From NCBI RefSeq assembly GCF_003236395.1, contig NZ_POUD01000021.1, forward strand, positions 1 to 58,305: 58,305 bases of DNA, read 5' to 3'. The notes below the pieces were generated by a model. The model made no database searches and had not been told where the DNA came from. It saw only the letters and a program-made list of their open reading frames with translations. The DNA is from Nonomuraea aridisoli (GTDB taxonomy: Bacteria; Actinomycetota; Actinomycetes; Streptosporangiales; Streptosporangiaceae). This document shows positions 43,426 to 52,395 of the stretch, one piece after another. Within the stretch, counting starts at the first letter, position 1, and every line of letters begins with the position of its first letter. The translations under genes and the position numbers were made by a program.

Positions 43426-44165
43426 CAGGCCGTAACGCTAGCGCGCCGGTAGGCGGCGACCGCCAGCGCGCCCAGCCCCAGCGTCCAGGCGGTCAGCACG
43501 AGGCCGGCGGTCGCCGACGGCGCGTGCCCGGCGGCCACGGCCCGGCCCAGCTCGGCGAACCGGGTCGAGGGCAGCCACCCGGCGACGTCCTGGACGAACT
43601 GCGGCAGCACCGACAACGGCATCCACATCCCGCCGCCGATCGCCAGCGCGAAGTAGGCCCCGACGGTGATCGGCTGGGCGGCGTCCGGCCCGGCCAGCGA
43701 CCCGATCATCGTGCCCAGCGCCGCGAACGGCAGCGTCCCCAGCCACAGCAGCGCCGTGATCGCGATCCACTGCGCGAGGTCCAGCCGTACGCCCTGCCAC
43801 ACCACCGACGCCAGCCCGACCAGGACCACGGCGGGCAGCCCCAGCGACATGGCGGCGAGGGTCTTCACCACGATCACCGTGCCGGGCCTCAACGGCGTCA
43901 CCCGCAACTGCCGCAGCCACCCGCTGCGCCGCTCGATGGCCAGCCGCACGCCCGTGGTCATCAGCGTCGCGCCGAGCGCGCCGTAGGAGGCCATCGAGAC
44001 CATGATGTCCACCGGAGCGGCCAGGCCGGTGACGGGGTCGGGCCGGTCGCCGGTGAAGACGCTCGACCACAGCAGGTAGAAGCCGACCGGGACGGCCAGC
44101 GTGAAGAACAGGTACTGCCGGTTGCGCAGCACCTGGAGGAGTTCGAGATGGAGGTAGCTCAGCAT
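43425..44165 (-). CDS. ABC-2 type exporter permease
   Basis: The 246-residue protein has six hydrophobic segments of the ABC2_membrane type. Typical features are LRQLRVTPLRPGTVIVVKTLAA and the final IGGGMWMPLSVLPQFVQDVAGWLPSTRF (cited by its ends). It pairs with the upstream ATPase to form a multidrug or lipid exporter under the two-component system. It follows the ATPase by 11 bases. Confidence 0.9.
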   Translation of the reverse strand: MLSYLHLELLQVLRNRQYLFFTLAVPVGFYLLWSSVFTGDRPDPVTGLAAPVDIMVSMASYGALGATLMTTGVRLAIERRSGWLRQLRVTPLRPGTVIVVKTLAAMSLGLPAVVLVGLASVVWQGVRLDLAQWIAITALLWLGTLPFAALGTMIGSLAGPDAAQPITVGAYFALAIGGGMWMPLSVLPQFVQDVAGWLPSTRFAELGRAVAAGHAPSATAGLVLTAWTLGLGALAVAAYRRASVTA

Positions 44166-44176
44166 GACGGGGCCTT

Positions 44177-45061
44177 TCAGCGGTTGGCGGCGGTCAGGGA
44201 GAGGAAGGCGTCCTCCAGCGCGGGGGTGGTGATCTCCAGGTCGCGGACCGTCAGGCCCGTGCCGTAGAGGGCGGCGACCACGGTGTCGGGGTCGGCGGTG
44301 TGCAACGTGGCGACGTCGCCGTCCACCTCCACGGTGGTCACCGCCGGCAGCCGTTCCAGCCCGGCGGCCGGCTGGCCGCCCAGCGTGAACCGGACCGCCC
44401 GGCCCCCCGCCCGCTGCTTGATCTCGGCGGGCGTCCCGTCGGCGACGATCCGGCCGCGCGCGACGACGACCACCCGGTCGGCGTTCTCGTCGGCCTCCTC
44501 CAGGTGGTGGGTGGCGAACAGGATCGTCCGCCCGTGCGCCGCGTACGCGCGCATCCCCGCCCAGAACGTCCGCCGCGACTCCACGTCCAGCGCGGCCGTC
44601 GGCTCGTCCAGCACCAGCACCTTCGGCGCGCCCGCGATCGCCATCGCGAACCGTACGCGCTGCGCCTGCCCGCCCGACAGCCGTCCGGTGCGCCGCTTGG
44701 CCAGATCGGTCAGGTCGGCCAGCTCCAGCACCTCGTCCAGCGGCATCGGGTCGGGGTACAGGCCCCGTACGAACCCGACGACCTCCCGGACGGTCAAATT
44801 CGGGGCCAGCTCGCCGTTCTGGAGCATCGCGCCGACGAACCCGGCGGCGCCGGCCTCGGCCGGGGTCTTCCCGAACACCTCGACCCGCCCCGCATCGGGC
44901 TCGATGAGGCCGAGCATCATGCCGACCGTGGTGCTCTTCCCGGCCCCGTTCGGCCCGAGCACCGCCACGACCTGGCCGGCGGGCACCCGCAGGCTCAACG
45001 ACTCGACGGCCCGCACGTTCCCGTAGCTCTTGGCCACGCCTTCAACGCTGATCGCTTCCAT
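44177..45061 (-). CDS. ABC exporter ATP-binding protein
   Basis: The 294-residue protein has Walker A GPNGAGKST, signature LSGGQAQRV, Walker B VLVLDEPTAALD and switch histidine TIFATHHLEEAD as LFATHHLEE. The C-terminal 70 residues are the DrrA-like extension. It is the first gene of the operon ATPase, permease, kinase, regulator. The family includes daunorubicin-type exporters, but the drug is not identifiable. Confidence 0.92.
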   Translation of the reverse strand: MEAISVEGVAKSYGNVRAVESLSLRVPAGQVVAVLGPNGAGKSTTVGMMLGLIEPDAGRVEVFGKTPAEAGAAGFVGAMLQNGELAPNLTVREVVGFVRGLYPDPMPLDEVLELADLTDLAKRRTGRLSGGQAQRVRFAMAIAGAPKVLVLDEPTAALDVESRRTFWAGMRAYAAHGRTILFATHHLEEADENADRVVVVARGRIVADGTPAEIKQRAGGRAVRFTLGGQPAAGLERLPAVTTVEVDGDVATLHTADPDTVVAALYGTGLTVRDLEITTPALEDAFLSLTAANR

Positions 45062-45416
45062 GCCCTCAACGCTAGAAACGCCCAGCTCACGGTGTTAGTG
45101 AACGTTGTCGTGCCTTCGGACTGACAAAAGTCACACGCCCGGGCGGGTCGTCCGGGCATCCAGCGCCGTGCCGGCCGCCGAAGGGTTGGACGAGGAATTG
45201 TGTTTGCCATAGCCAATGACATTGATGACCGTACTCAATAATGTGAGTCCCGTGAACGTCCAAACGTGCCATAGCGGCTATGGCGAGATGTCATTGGAAA
45301 ATATAAGCCCATAACGCGAGATCATCCGGGTCGTCGGGCATGGTCGAGTGGCGCACGGCCGATTGGCGCGTGTCGGGAAATTTCTACAAACAGCCGGAAG
45401 TGCGGCCAAGGATCGC
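45062..45416 (+). promoter_or_regulatory. intergenic with nested inverted repeats
   Basis: GCCATAGC occurs at 45206-45213 and again at 45268-45275, the latter as half of a perfect palindrome GCCATAGC-G-GCTATGGC (45268-45284). CCAATGACAT (45213-45222) has an exact inverted partner ATGTCATTGG at 45288-45297. No gene is present. The sites look like operators for the methyltransferase or the divergent exporter operon. Confidence 0.45.
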
Positions 45417-45431
45417 TAGGCTGCGACGATG
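45417..45431 (+). promoter_or_regulatory. -10 element for a probably leaderless gene
   Basis: TAGGCT at 45417-45422 ends 6 bases before ATG 45429, the spacing at which transcription would start on the ATG itself. No Shine-Dalgarno precedes the start. A leaderless mRNA, common in actinobacteria, is the simplest reading. Confidence 0.5.
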
Positions 45432-46235
45432 GAACGCGTACCCGAGTCGCCGGAAAATTTCTCCGTAGGGCGTCCTGACTGGGTTTCGACCGCAAGCGAG
45501 CCCGCAGATCCGGCGCAGGTGAACAACTACGACGCTTTCGCCGAGGCGTACTCGGCGGAGACCGAGAACAACATCCTGAACGCGTACTGGGCGCGGCCCG
45601 CGATCATGGCTCTCGTCGGAGACGTGGCCGGCCGCCGGATCCTGGACGCCGGCTGCGGCTCGGGCCCTCTGTCGGCTGCACTACGCGACCGCGGTGCCAA
45701 CGTCACCGGCATCGACGCCAGCGCCGGGATGCTGGCGATCGCCAGGCGGCGGCTGGGTGACGACGTGGCTCTGCAGGTGGTCGACGTGCGTGACCCGCTG
45801 CCGTTCGCCGATGGTGAGTTCGACGACGTGGTCGCGTCGCTGGTGCTGCACTATCTGGAGGACTGGGGGCCGACGCTGGCCGAGATGCGGCGAGTGCTCA
45901 AGCCCGGCGGCCGGCTGATCGTGTCGGTCAACCACCCCTTCGTGGACCACCTGGCCTCGAATCCTCGGCCCAGCTATTTCTCCACCACCAGCAATACCGA
46001 CGCATGGACGTTCGACGGGCAGTCCTTCCCGCTGACCTTCTGGCGCCGGCCGTTGCATGCGATGACCGATGCCTTCATGGCGGCCGGGTTCCGCCTTGGC
46101 GCGATCAGCGAGCCCCAGGTCGACCCGGTCCTCCGTGAGGCGTTCACCGACGACTTCCAGCACTTCGCGGGCAAGCTCGCCTTCCTGGTCTTCGTCGGCG
46201 AGGTCCCGCCGTCGGATGCGGCCTCGGACAGCTAG
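45429..46235 (+). CDS. SAM-dependent class I methyltransferase
   Basis: The 268-residue protein has motif I ILDAGCGSGPLSAAL, motif II VTGIDASAGML, VVDVRDPLPFADGEFDDVV and LKPGGRLIVSVNHPF. These mark a Methyltransf_11-type small-molecule methyltransferase. The start fits a leaderless transcript. It is followed by a small membrane protein. The substrate cannot be deduced. Confidence 0.88.
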   Translation: MERVPESPENFSVGRPDWVSTASEPADPAQVNNYDAFAEAYSAETENNILNAYWARPAIMALVGDVAGRRILDAGCGSGPLSAALRDRGANVTGIDASAGMLAIARRRLGDDVALQVVDVRDPLPFADGEFDDVVASLVLHYLEDWGPTLAEMRRVLKPGGRLIVSVNHPFVDHLASNPRPSYFSTTSNTDAWTFDGQSFPLTFWRRPLHAMTDAFMAAGFRLGAISEPQVDPVLREAFTDDFQHFAGKLAFLVFVGEVPPSDAASDS

Positions 46236-46258
46236 GCCGCGGCCTGTGGGGCCCTGCC

Positions 46259-46576
46259 TTGGCCAACCTCGCTCGTGGCGTGCCCGCGATCATCCCGCTC
46301 TATCTAGCGTGGTGGCTGCTGACCGAGTACATGCCGATGGACTGCAAGAGCACGGAAGACCTGGCCAAGCCTGATCTCGTCAACTGCGACTACACGACGC
46401 TCGATCACTCGCCCGTCGTCATGTACCTCCTGGCGGTGACGAGCGTTTTCACGTTGGCATTGGTGGTTGCGGTCGACGTGTTTCTCCCACTCGGGCGCGG
46501 ACAAAGGCTGGCGGCATGGCTCGGTACGGCTACCCTCATCCCACTCCCGTTCGTAGTCCTTCTAGTGCTGTCCTGA
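46259..46576 (+). CDS. small three-helix membrane protein
   Basis: The frame from TTG 46259 (other starts are possible) has 105 residues and three hydrophobic segments: IIPLYLAWWLLTEY, VVMYLLAVTSVFTLALVV and LIPLPFVVLLVL. A middle loop holds two cysteines (MDCKST, LVNCDYTT). There is no family match by eye. It lies 23 bases after the methyltransferase and may be co-transcribed. Confidence 0.55.
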   Translation: MANLARGVPAIIPLYLAWWLLTEYMPMDCKSTEDLAKPDLVNCDYTTLDHSPVVMYLLAVTSVFTLALVVAVDVFLPLGRGQRLAAWLGTATLIPLPFVVLLVLS

Positions 46577-46900
46577 CGACCGGTGCCCTCGATTCGGAGG
46601 TCACTCCGCCAGCCGCATCCCTCTGTATCTGGGTTGTGATTCTTGCGTTCGCAGGGCTTCACCCGGATAACGACATCCGCCATGACCACTGAGCCTACGG
46701 CGATAGCCAACAGAAGACTTTCCAGGATCATGGCGCGGCTCACAGAAAGAAAATCCCCATGGCAGTCCTCCTTGCGAGCGCTCTCGACAGTCTGCGCGTC
46801 GAATGTACGGACAGCTTTCTCATCACCGAGGTGGACAATGGTGTGCCCACGGAGGTCGTCACGATCCGTACGGCCGGAAGTGATGACCTGGACGGGAGGT
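46577..46900. other. intergenic, doubtful small frames
   Basis: A minus-strand frame from GTG 46743 starts with a hydrophobic MILESLLLAIAVGSVVMADV but then becomes low-complexity and overlaps the previous gene. A plus-strand frame at 46759 is short. Neither has enough support to be called a gene. Confidence 0.25.
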
Positions 46901-47686
46901 TCAGGCGCCGGCGCCGCCGTCCACCGGCACGCTCGCGCCGGTCACCATCGAGGCGCGGTCGCTGAGCAGCCACGCGGCCACCTCGGCGATCTCGCGAGGC
47001 TCGGCCATCCGGCCGAGCGGGCTCGATGCGTTGATCCGCTTGATGATGCCCGGGGTCGCCGACTCCCACGTGTCGATCATCTCCGTGGCGGTGCCGCCGG
47101 GGGTGATGCCGTTCACCCGGATGCCGTCACGGGCCCAGCTCACCGCGGCGGTCTCGGTGATGCTGTTGAGCGCGCGCTTCATGGCGCCGTACGCGGGGAG
47201 GGCGGGGTTCGCGCGGCGGCTGCCGATGCTCGAGGTGTTGACGATGGCCCCGCCGCCGTTCCGCCGCATGAGGGCGGCCTCGGCGGTCATGGCGGTCCAG
47301 TGCGCGCGGAAGTTCACGGCGAACTGCTGGTCGATGTCCTCGTCGCTCGTGGTGTCGAGCGGTCCCGGCTGCTGGATCGTCGCGCCGTTGTTGAAGGCGC
47401 CGTCGAGCCGGCCGTGCAGCTGCTCGACGCGGTCGACCGCCGCGCGGATGCTCGCACGGTCGGCGAGGTCCACTGTCACGGCGTCCGCGACGCCGCCGGC
47501 GGCGCGGATCTCGGTGACGATCTGCTCGAGGGCGTCGGTGCTGCGGGCGGCGAGCACGACCGCGGCTCCCTCGGAGGCGAAGAGCCGGGCGGCGGCCGCC
47601 CCGATGCCGCGGCTGGCGCCGGTGATGAACACGACCTTGCCGGTGAGCAGGCCGACGGGTGCGATGTCGATGGTGTTGTTCGTCAT
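46901..47686 (-). CDS. short-chain dehydrogenase
   Basis: ATG 47686 (MTNNTIDIAPVG) gives 261 residues. It has the classical SDR motifs TGASRGIG, the strand-4 motif changed to FNNGA, the catalytic serine region NTSSIG and YGAMK, and the C-terminal GASVPVDGG. FabG-like reductases share this pattern, but the substrate is unknown. It diverges from an XRE regulator with an 86-bp gap, so that regulator is its likely controller. Confidence 0.88.
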   Translation of the reverse strand: MTNNTIDIAPVGLLTGKVVFITGASRGIGAAAARLFASEGAAVVLAARSTDALEQIVTEIRAAGGVADAVTVDLADRASIRAAVDRVEQLHGRLDGAFNNGATIQQPGPLDTTSDEDIDQQFAVNFRAHWTAMTAEAALMRRNGGGAIVNTSSIGSRRANPALPAYGAMKRALNSITETAAVSWARDGIRVNGITPGGTATEMIDTWESATPGIIKRINASSPLGRMAEPREIAEVAAWLLSDRASMVTGASVPVDGGAGA

Positions 47687-47772
47687 GACGCCAGTGTCAG
47701 CCGGGCCACCGGACCGGATGCAGGCACAGGCAGTACCAGGATCCGTCGCCGTGCAGTGGGCAGACTGGAGGT

Positions 47773-48630
47773 ATGGACAGACAGGAACTTGGGGCGTTCC
47801 TCCGTAGCCGTCGTGAGCGGCTCCGGCCGGAGGACGTCGGTCTCCCCTCGGGCTCGCGACGCCGCACACCGGGTCTTCGCCGCGAGGAGGTGGCGGTCCT
47901 CGCGCACATCTCCACCGAGTACTACGTCCGCCTCGAACAGGGCAGGGCGCCGCGGCCGTCGGGCGAGGTCCTCGCCGGGATCGCGGGCGCGCTGCGGCTC
48001 ACGGCCGCCGAGTCCGATCATCTCCACGTCCTCGCGGGCACTGCGCCGAGCCGTACCGGACTGCATCGGCGCGACGTCCGCCCGAGCATCCTCGCGCTGC
48101 TCGATCGGCTGCCGCAGACGGCCGCTTTCGTGACGTCCGCCGTGTTCGAGGTGCTCGCGTGGAACGACCTCGCGGCCGCGCTCATGGAGGACTTCGGCGA
48201 GCTCGCCCCGGAGGACCGCAATCTCGCGCGCCGGGCGTTCCTCCACTCGCCGCGCGCCGATGCGCCGCTGTACGGGGTCTCCGACGCCGCGGAGTTCCGG
48301 GAGCACGTCGTCATGGAGCTGCGATCCGCCCTGGCCCGGTACCCGTCCGACCCCGCGGTGACCGGACTCGTCGACGAGCTCCGTGAGGGCAGCCCCGAGT
48401 TCGCCCGGCTCTGGGAGCGGCACGACGTCGCGGCTGCGCCGATGCTCACGAAGACCTTCCGTCACCCCGTCGTCGGCGAGGTCACCGTCGACTGCGACGC
48501 GCTCGCGCTGACCGACCGCGACCAGCACCTCGTCCTTTACAGCGCGCCGCCGGGATCCACCGGCGCCGAGGCCCTGGCTCTCCTGAACGTCCTCGGAGCC
48601 GAGTACGTCAAGGAGAGCGGGTCGCGCTGA
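47773..48630 (+). CDS. XRE regulator with MmyB-like ligand domain
   Basis: The 285-residue protein has a helix-turn-helix at about 5-75 (LGAFLRSRRERL, then RTPGLRREEVAVLAHISTEYYVRLEQG cited by its ends). A MmyB-like PAS-type domain at about 110-280 follows (AFVTSAVFEVLAWNDLAAAL, FRHPVVGEVTVDCDALAL). These regulators are often divergent from an SDR they control, which is the arrangement here. Confidence 0.88.
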   Translation: MDRQELGAFLRSRRERLRPEDVGLPSGSRRRTPGLRREEVAVLAHISTEYYVRLEQGRAPRPSGEVLAGIAGALRLTAAESDHLHVLAGTAPSRTGLHRRDVRPSILALLDRLPQTAAFVTSAVFEVLAWNDLAAALMEDFGELAPEDRNLARRAFLHSPRADAPLYGVSDAAEFREHVVMELRSALARYPSDPAVTGLVDELREGSPEFARLWERHDVAAAPMLTKTFRHPVVGEVTVDCDALALTDRDQHLVLYSAPPGSTGAEALALLNVLGAEYVKESGSR

Positions 48631-48647
48631 CGGCGTGGTGACGCGGG

Positions 48648-49424
48648 TCACCGAGGTGCCGTCGGCCGGCTCCGTTCGAGTGTGAGCAGCGGCTCGGAGA
48701 AGACCGGCGCCGGCGCGCCGGGATCTGCGGCGACGGCCTGCTCCAGGCTGCGGAAGCCGGCCTCCAGCTCGTCGGGACTGAGCTGCGAGAAGAACGAAAG
48801 GGTGCGCAGGCGCAGCCGTTCGAGCATGTCACCGAGGGTGCCGTAGGACGGCTCGGTGACCATGCCGAAGCTGACGACGCGCCAGCCGTCCGAGGTGAAC
48901 ATCTCGATGACCTCGTGCAGCGGCTGGAACAGCGCCGCGTCCGCCTCGAAGCCGCGGGGGAAGTGGTCCAGCCACCACGGCCTGGGATGGTGGTCGCGGA
49001 AGTTCGCGCGCAGGAGCAGCCGCCCGCCGGGCCTGAGCACTCTGGCCAGCTCCTTGGCCGCCCGCGGCTTGTCCTGGACGTGGTGCCAGGACAGGAACAT
49101 GAGAGCGTAGTCGGCGCTGCCGGAGGGCACGGGCATGTCCTCGGCGGAGCCTGCCAGATAGCGCACGTCGGGATGCCGGGACTGCTCCTCGGCCACCGAG
49201 CGCATGCGGACCGACGGCTCGACGCCGGTCACCGGGCCGAACGTCCGGGCCAGCGCCGGGGTGAACCTGCCGGTCCCTGAGCCGACGTCCAGCCCCTCCA
49301 GCGGCCGCCGCTCGGGCAGCACCGCTTCGAAGGCGCTGATCCAGGTCCGCAGCTGCTGCTCGGACAGCGCACGGCCGCGCGCGTAGTTCTGGTGCTGCTC
49401 CGTGTCGTAGTCGATCCGCCTCAT
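48648..49424 (-). CDS. SAM-dependent class I methyltransferase
   Basis: ATG 49424 (MRRIDYDTEQHQNYARGRAL) gives 258 residues. It has LDVGSGTGRFTPAL, TGVEPSVRM, AEDMPVPSGSADYALM and LRPGGRLLLRANF, the usual methyltransferase motifs. The opening IDYDTEQHQNYARGR is seen in arsenite- or small-molecule-methylase relatives. Three 13-bp repeats (49466-49504) precede its start and are probable operators. Confidence 0.88.
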   Translation of the reverse strand: MRRIDYDTEQHQNYARGRALSEQQLRTWISAFEAVLPERRPLEGLDVGSGTGRFTPALARTFGPVTGVEPSVRMRSVAEEQSRHPDVRYLAGSAEDMPVPSGSADYALMFLSWHHVQDKPRAAKELARVLRPGGRLLLRANFRDHHPRPWWLDHFPRGFEADAALFQPLHEVIEMFTSDGWRVVSFGMVTEPSYGTLGDMLERLRLRTLSFFSQLSPDELEAGFRSLEQAVAADPGAPAPVFSEPLLTLERSRPTAPR

Positions 49425-49465
49425 CGCATCTCCCGCGTCTGCCGGGCTACGGAGCCCCGTTGACC

Positions 49466-49504
49466 CGATATATCGAGTCGATACATCGCAACGATAGATA
49501 GCGT
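49466..49504 (-). promoter_or_regulatory. three 13-bp tandem repeats upstream of the methyltransferase
   Basis: CGATATATCGAGT, CGATACATCGCAA and CGATAGATAGCGT follow each other exactly at 49466, 49479 and 49492. Each starts with CGATA-N-AT, and the first is a perfect CGATATATCG palindrome. They lie 42-80 bases upstream of the start in a GC-rich gap, and could be the binding array of a repressor. Confidence 0.55.
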
Positions 49505-49582
49505 CGCGTCGTGCCGCAAGAGGGAATCGCCGCCGGGCGTGCCCGCGGCGCCGGCCGGAAGGCACGGCGCCGGGGGCGGGTG

Positions 49583-50323
49583 TCAAGCTGCGTAGGGGTC
49601 CTGGCCCGACCGGATCCGGCTGGTCATGGACTTGAGGGCCTCCAGCGCCGTCAGGTAGGTCATCGGGCCGAACGAGATCCGGGCCACGCCGAGCGCGGCC
49701 AGCCTGCCCAGGTCCATGCCGGGCAGGCACGTGACGTTGACCGGTCCGGGGATGGCCTTGACCAGCTCGGCGACCACCTTCTCCGAGGGCGCCAGAATGG
49801 GGAAGACGCAGTCGGCGCCGGCCTCCAGATAGCGCCGGCCGCGTTCGGCGACCTCCTCCACCGAGGGGGAGCCGGTCAGGAACAGGTCGATCCGGGCGTT
49901 GATCACCAGGTCGGGGCTCGCCGCCCGGAGCGCCGCGATACGGGCGGCCTGGGCATCCACGTCGAGCAGTCCGCCCGCGCGATGGTCGGTCTCCTCGAAG
50001 TTGAAACCGGCCGCGCCCATGGCGGTGAGCCGCTCGACGAGCTCCGCGGGTGTCAGGCCGTAACCGGCCTCGGCGTCAACGGTCACGGGCACGTCGACCG
50101 CACGGATGATCCTGGCCGCGATGTCCAGCATCTCGTCGACGGGCGCGCCCTCGTGGTCGTCGTATCCCAGCATGGCTGAGATGGACGCACTGGCGGTCGC
50201 CAGGGCGGGATTGCCCGCGTCGGCCACGATGGTCGCGGAGGCCACGTCCCACACGTTCGGCAGGACCAGCGGGTCGCCGGGCTTGTGCAGGTCGCGGAGC
50301 AGAGCTGTCCGGGTGTTCGTCAT
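49583..50323 (-). CDS. PEP mutase/isocitrate lyase family protein
   Basis: ATG 50323 (MTNTRTALLRDLHK) gives 246 residues. PLVLPNVWDVASATIVADAG is the family opening. The metal motif DAEAGYG, NFEETDHRAGGLLD, NARIDLFL and GADCVFPILA follow. The lyase-specific KKCGH loop is absent, as expected for the oxaloacetate-decarboxylase-like and C-C lyase subgroup. The substrate is unknown. It stands 158 bases from the methyltransferase gene on the same strand. Confidence 0.85.
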   Translation of the reverse strand: MTNTRTALLRDLHKPGDPLVLPNVWDVASATIVADAGNPALATASASISAMLGYDDHEGAPVDEMLDIAARIIRAVDVPVTVDAEAGYGLTPAELVERLTAMGAAGFNFEETDHRAGGLLDVDAQAARIAALRAASPDLVINARIDLFLTGSPSVEEVAERGRRYLEAGADCVFPILAPSEKVVAELVKAIPGPVNVTCLPGMDLGRLAALGVARISFGPMTYLTALEALKSMTSRIRSGQDPYAA

Positions 50324-50690
50324 CAGGGCATCCCTCGTCCAGGTTGGTTGCGTCAGAGATACGACGAAACCGGGCCAGGCTGCGTGACGGGACCGCGATG
50401 TGAGCACTGGCACAGCGGCCACTTGGCGGGCGGCGACAACACCGCGATTCGCGATGGGCGTCGCCATGGCCGCCGTCGGGTCCGCGCCCGCCTCGGCTGC
50501 GGCGACACCGGCGAACGGTCGGATCGCGCCGAAGAGCAAGTCCGTCTCGATCCGGTCGTTCTCGCCCGCACCATCCGGGTCTGCTCGAACAAGTGGTGAT
50601 CCCCGGGTGATGGCGGCGCTGCCGGCCGCCCGTTGATCACGGACGCCGGCGGGAAAGGGATGTCCGGCACGTGGGCGGGATACTGGTGAC
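50324..50690. other. intergenic between lyase-family gene and LysR gene
   Basis: No gene can be supported. The plus frame at 50400-50636 is alanine/proline-rich and lacks a ribosome site. The gap must hold the divergent promoters of the two genes; no clear T-N11-A LysR box was picked. Confidence 0.3.
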
Positions 50691-51602
50691 GTGTTGAGCA
50701 GTCACCGCCTGCGGGTTCTCAGGGAGGTCTTCAGGACGGGGAGCATCGCGGGAGCCGCCCGGACGTTGCGGCTCTCGCCGTCCGCCGTGTCGCACCAGCT
50801 GTCCCGGCTGGAGGAGGAGGCCGGGGTGGGGCTGGTCGAGCGGGGCGCGCAGAGCCTGCGGCTCACCGTGGCCGGCCGGCGGCTCGCCACCAGGGCGCAG
50901 GAGGTGCTCGACCTCATCGAAGCCGCGGAGAAGGACCTCCTGGCCCAGGCCAGGGCCGACGCCGGCCAGCTCAGGATCGGCTTCTTCGCCTCGTCGGGCT
51001 ACCGGCTGCTGCCGCTGGCGCTGTCGGGGTTCGCGGCCCGCCACCCCGCCGTCGACCTTGACCTCGTGGAGGGGCAGCCGCACGAGCTGATGCCCGACCT
51101 GGAACGGGGCGCGCTCGACGTCCTCGTGGTGTTCGAGCACGGGCTGGATCCGTGGCGGCCGCCGGAGGGCGTGGAGATCACTCCCCTGCTGGAGGAGCCC
51201 CAGCTACTGGTGCTGCCCCTTGGGCACCCGGCCGGCCGGGCGGCCAGGGTACGGCTGGCGGACCTGGCCGACGAGTCGTGGATCACCACCCATGGCACCG
51301 ACACTCCCGTCTCGGTGCTGGAACGGGCCGGCGCGCTGGAGGGGTTCAGCCCGCGGATCCGCTGCCGCAGCGACCACTACGAGGTGACCCTCGGCCTCGT
51401 CAGGGCCGGGCTCGGCGTCGCCCTGGTGCCGAGCCTCGGCGTTCACGGGGCCACGGGCGTGCAGGTGTGCCGGGTGGAGGGGCCTCGGCTGCACCGCCGG
51501 ATCGGCGCCGCCGTACGGCCGACCAACCCGAACCCGGCCCTGCGGTCGTTGCTCGACTACCTTCTGGACGCCGCCGCTCGCCTGCGCAGCACCACCTGCT
51601 GA
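50691..51602 (+). CDS. LysR-family regulator
   Basis: GTG 50691 gives 303 residues with the LysR helix-turn-helix (LRVLREVFRTGSIAGAARTL, then LSPSAVSHQLSRLEEE) and a two-lobed effector domain. It diverges from the PEP-mutase-family gene and probably controls it. It converges on the beta-lactamase-like gene of the ABC operon with a 22-bp gap. Confidence 0.88.
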   Translation: MLSSHRLRVLREVFRTGSIAGAARTLRLSPSAVSHQLSRLEEEAGVGLVERGAQSLRLTVAGRRLATRAQEVLDLIEAAEKDLLAQARADAGQLRIGFFASSGYRLLPLALSGFAARHPAVDLDLVEGQPHELMPDLERGALDVLVVFEHGLDPWRPPEGVEITPLLEEPQLLVLPLGHPAGRAARVRLADLADESWITTHGTDTPVSVLERAGALEGFSPRIRCRSDHYEVTLGLVRAGLGVALVPSLGVHGATGVQVCRVEGPRLHRRIGAAVRPTNPNPALRSLLDYLLDAAARLRSTTC

Positions 51603-51624
51603 GGCCGTGCCCTCCAGGAAGCCG

Positions 51625-52395
51625 TTACTGGTCGCGGGGCCCGGCCGGGGCGGCTCCGACGAGCCGGCCGACGTCCAGGCCGGCCTCGCGGACGCGGGCG
51701 ACCAGCTCGTGGTCGCTTCCCGGCGGCCCGGACGCGAGGACGGCGTAGCCGATGCGCCGTTCGCCGACCATCACCCCCACGTCCGCGCGCACGCCGCCGT
51801 CGGTGCCCGTCTTGTTGGCCACCCACACCGTGCCGGGCGGCGCCGTCGCCGCGAACCGGCGATCCTCGGCGTCGTGCGGCAGGAGGGCGGGGACGAGGGC
51901 GCGGTCGGTGTTGTACGCCAGCCAGCCGAGCATCAGCCGCGTCCACTCCTCCCGCCCGTCCAATGCGGCGGCGAACCGCGCCAGTTCGCCGGCCGTACCG
52001 ACGGCGAAGGCAGGCGGGTCGGAGGGCAGGCGCGGCTCGCGGATGCGGTCGAGAACGCGGGTACGGTACAGGCCCAGCGCCCGCGACTGCTCGGCGACCC
52101 GGTCCAGGCCGACGTGGCGCAGCAGTGCGTTGGTGGCGATGTTGTCGCTCACCGCGGCGGTCAGCAGGGCCAGGTCGGCGACCGGCCACCGGCGTCCCGA
52201 AAGGGCTCGCAGCAGCCCCGATCCGCCCGCGTAGTCCTCGTCGCGCAGCTCGACCGGCTCGGCGGGGTCCAGCGCGCCCGCGGAGATCGCCCGCGCCACC
52301 GTGGCCAGCAGCGGCAGCTTGCCGACGCTGGCGAGCGGCAGCTCGGCGTCGTCGTTGATCGCGATCTCACCGGGCACCGAGACCGCGATCATCAT
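51625..52395 (-). CDS. class-A beta-lactamase-fold serine hydrolase, cytoplasmic
   Basis: ATG 52395 gives 256 residues. It has the three penicillin-recognising motifs: S23-V-G-K26 (LASVGK), SDN in AAVSDNIATN and KTG in ANKTGTDGG. The omega-loop reads EPRLP where true class A enzymes have ExxLN, so the asparagine is missing. No signal peptide is seen, unlike secreted beta-lactamases. It is coupled (ATGA) to the D-amino-acid deacylase gene. A D-aminopeptidase or D-amino-acid amide/ester hydrolase role is more likely than drug resistance. Confidence 0.78.
   Translation of the reverse strand: MMIAVSVPGEIAINDDAELPLASVGKLPLLATVARAISAGALDPAEPVELRDEDYAGGSGLLRALSGRRWPVADLALLTAAVSDNIATNALLRHVGLDRVAEQSRALGLYRTRVLDRIREPRLPSDPPAFAVGTAGELARFAAALDGREEWTRLMLGWLAYNTDRALVPALLPHDAEDRRFAATAPPGTVWVANKTGTDGGVRADVGVMVGERRIGYAVLASGPPGSDHELVARVREAGLDVGRLVGAAPAGPRDQ

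Noticed and set aside
51625..52395. Beta-lactam resistance gene
   Set aside because: It has the three motifs, but no signal peptide, a changed omega loop and a catabolic operon context; resistance is not the best reading.
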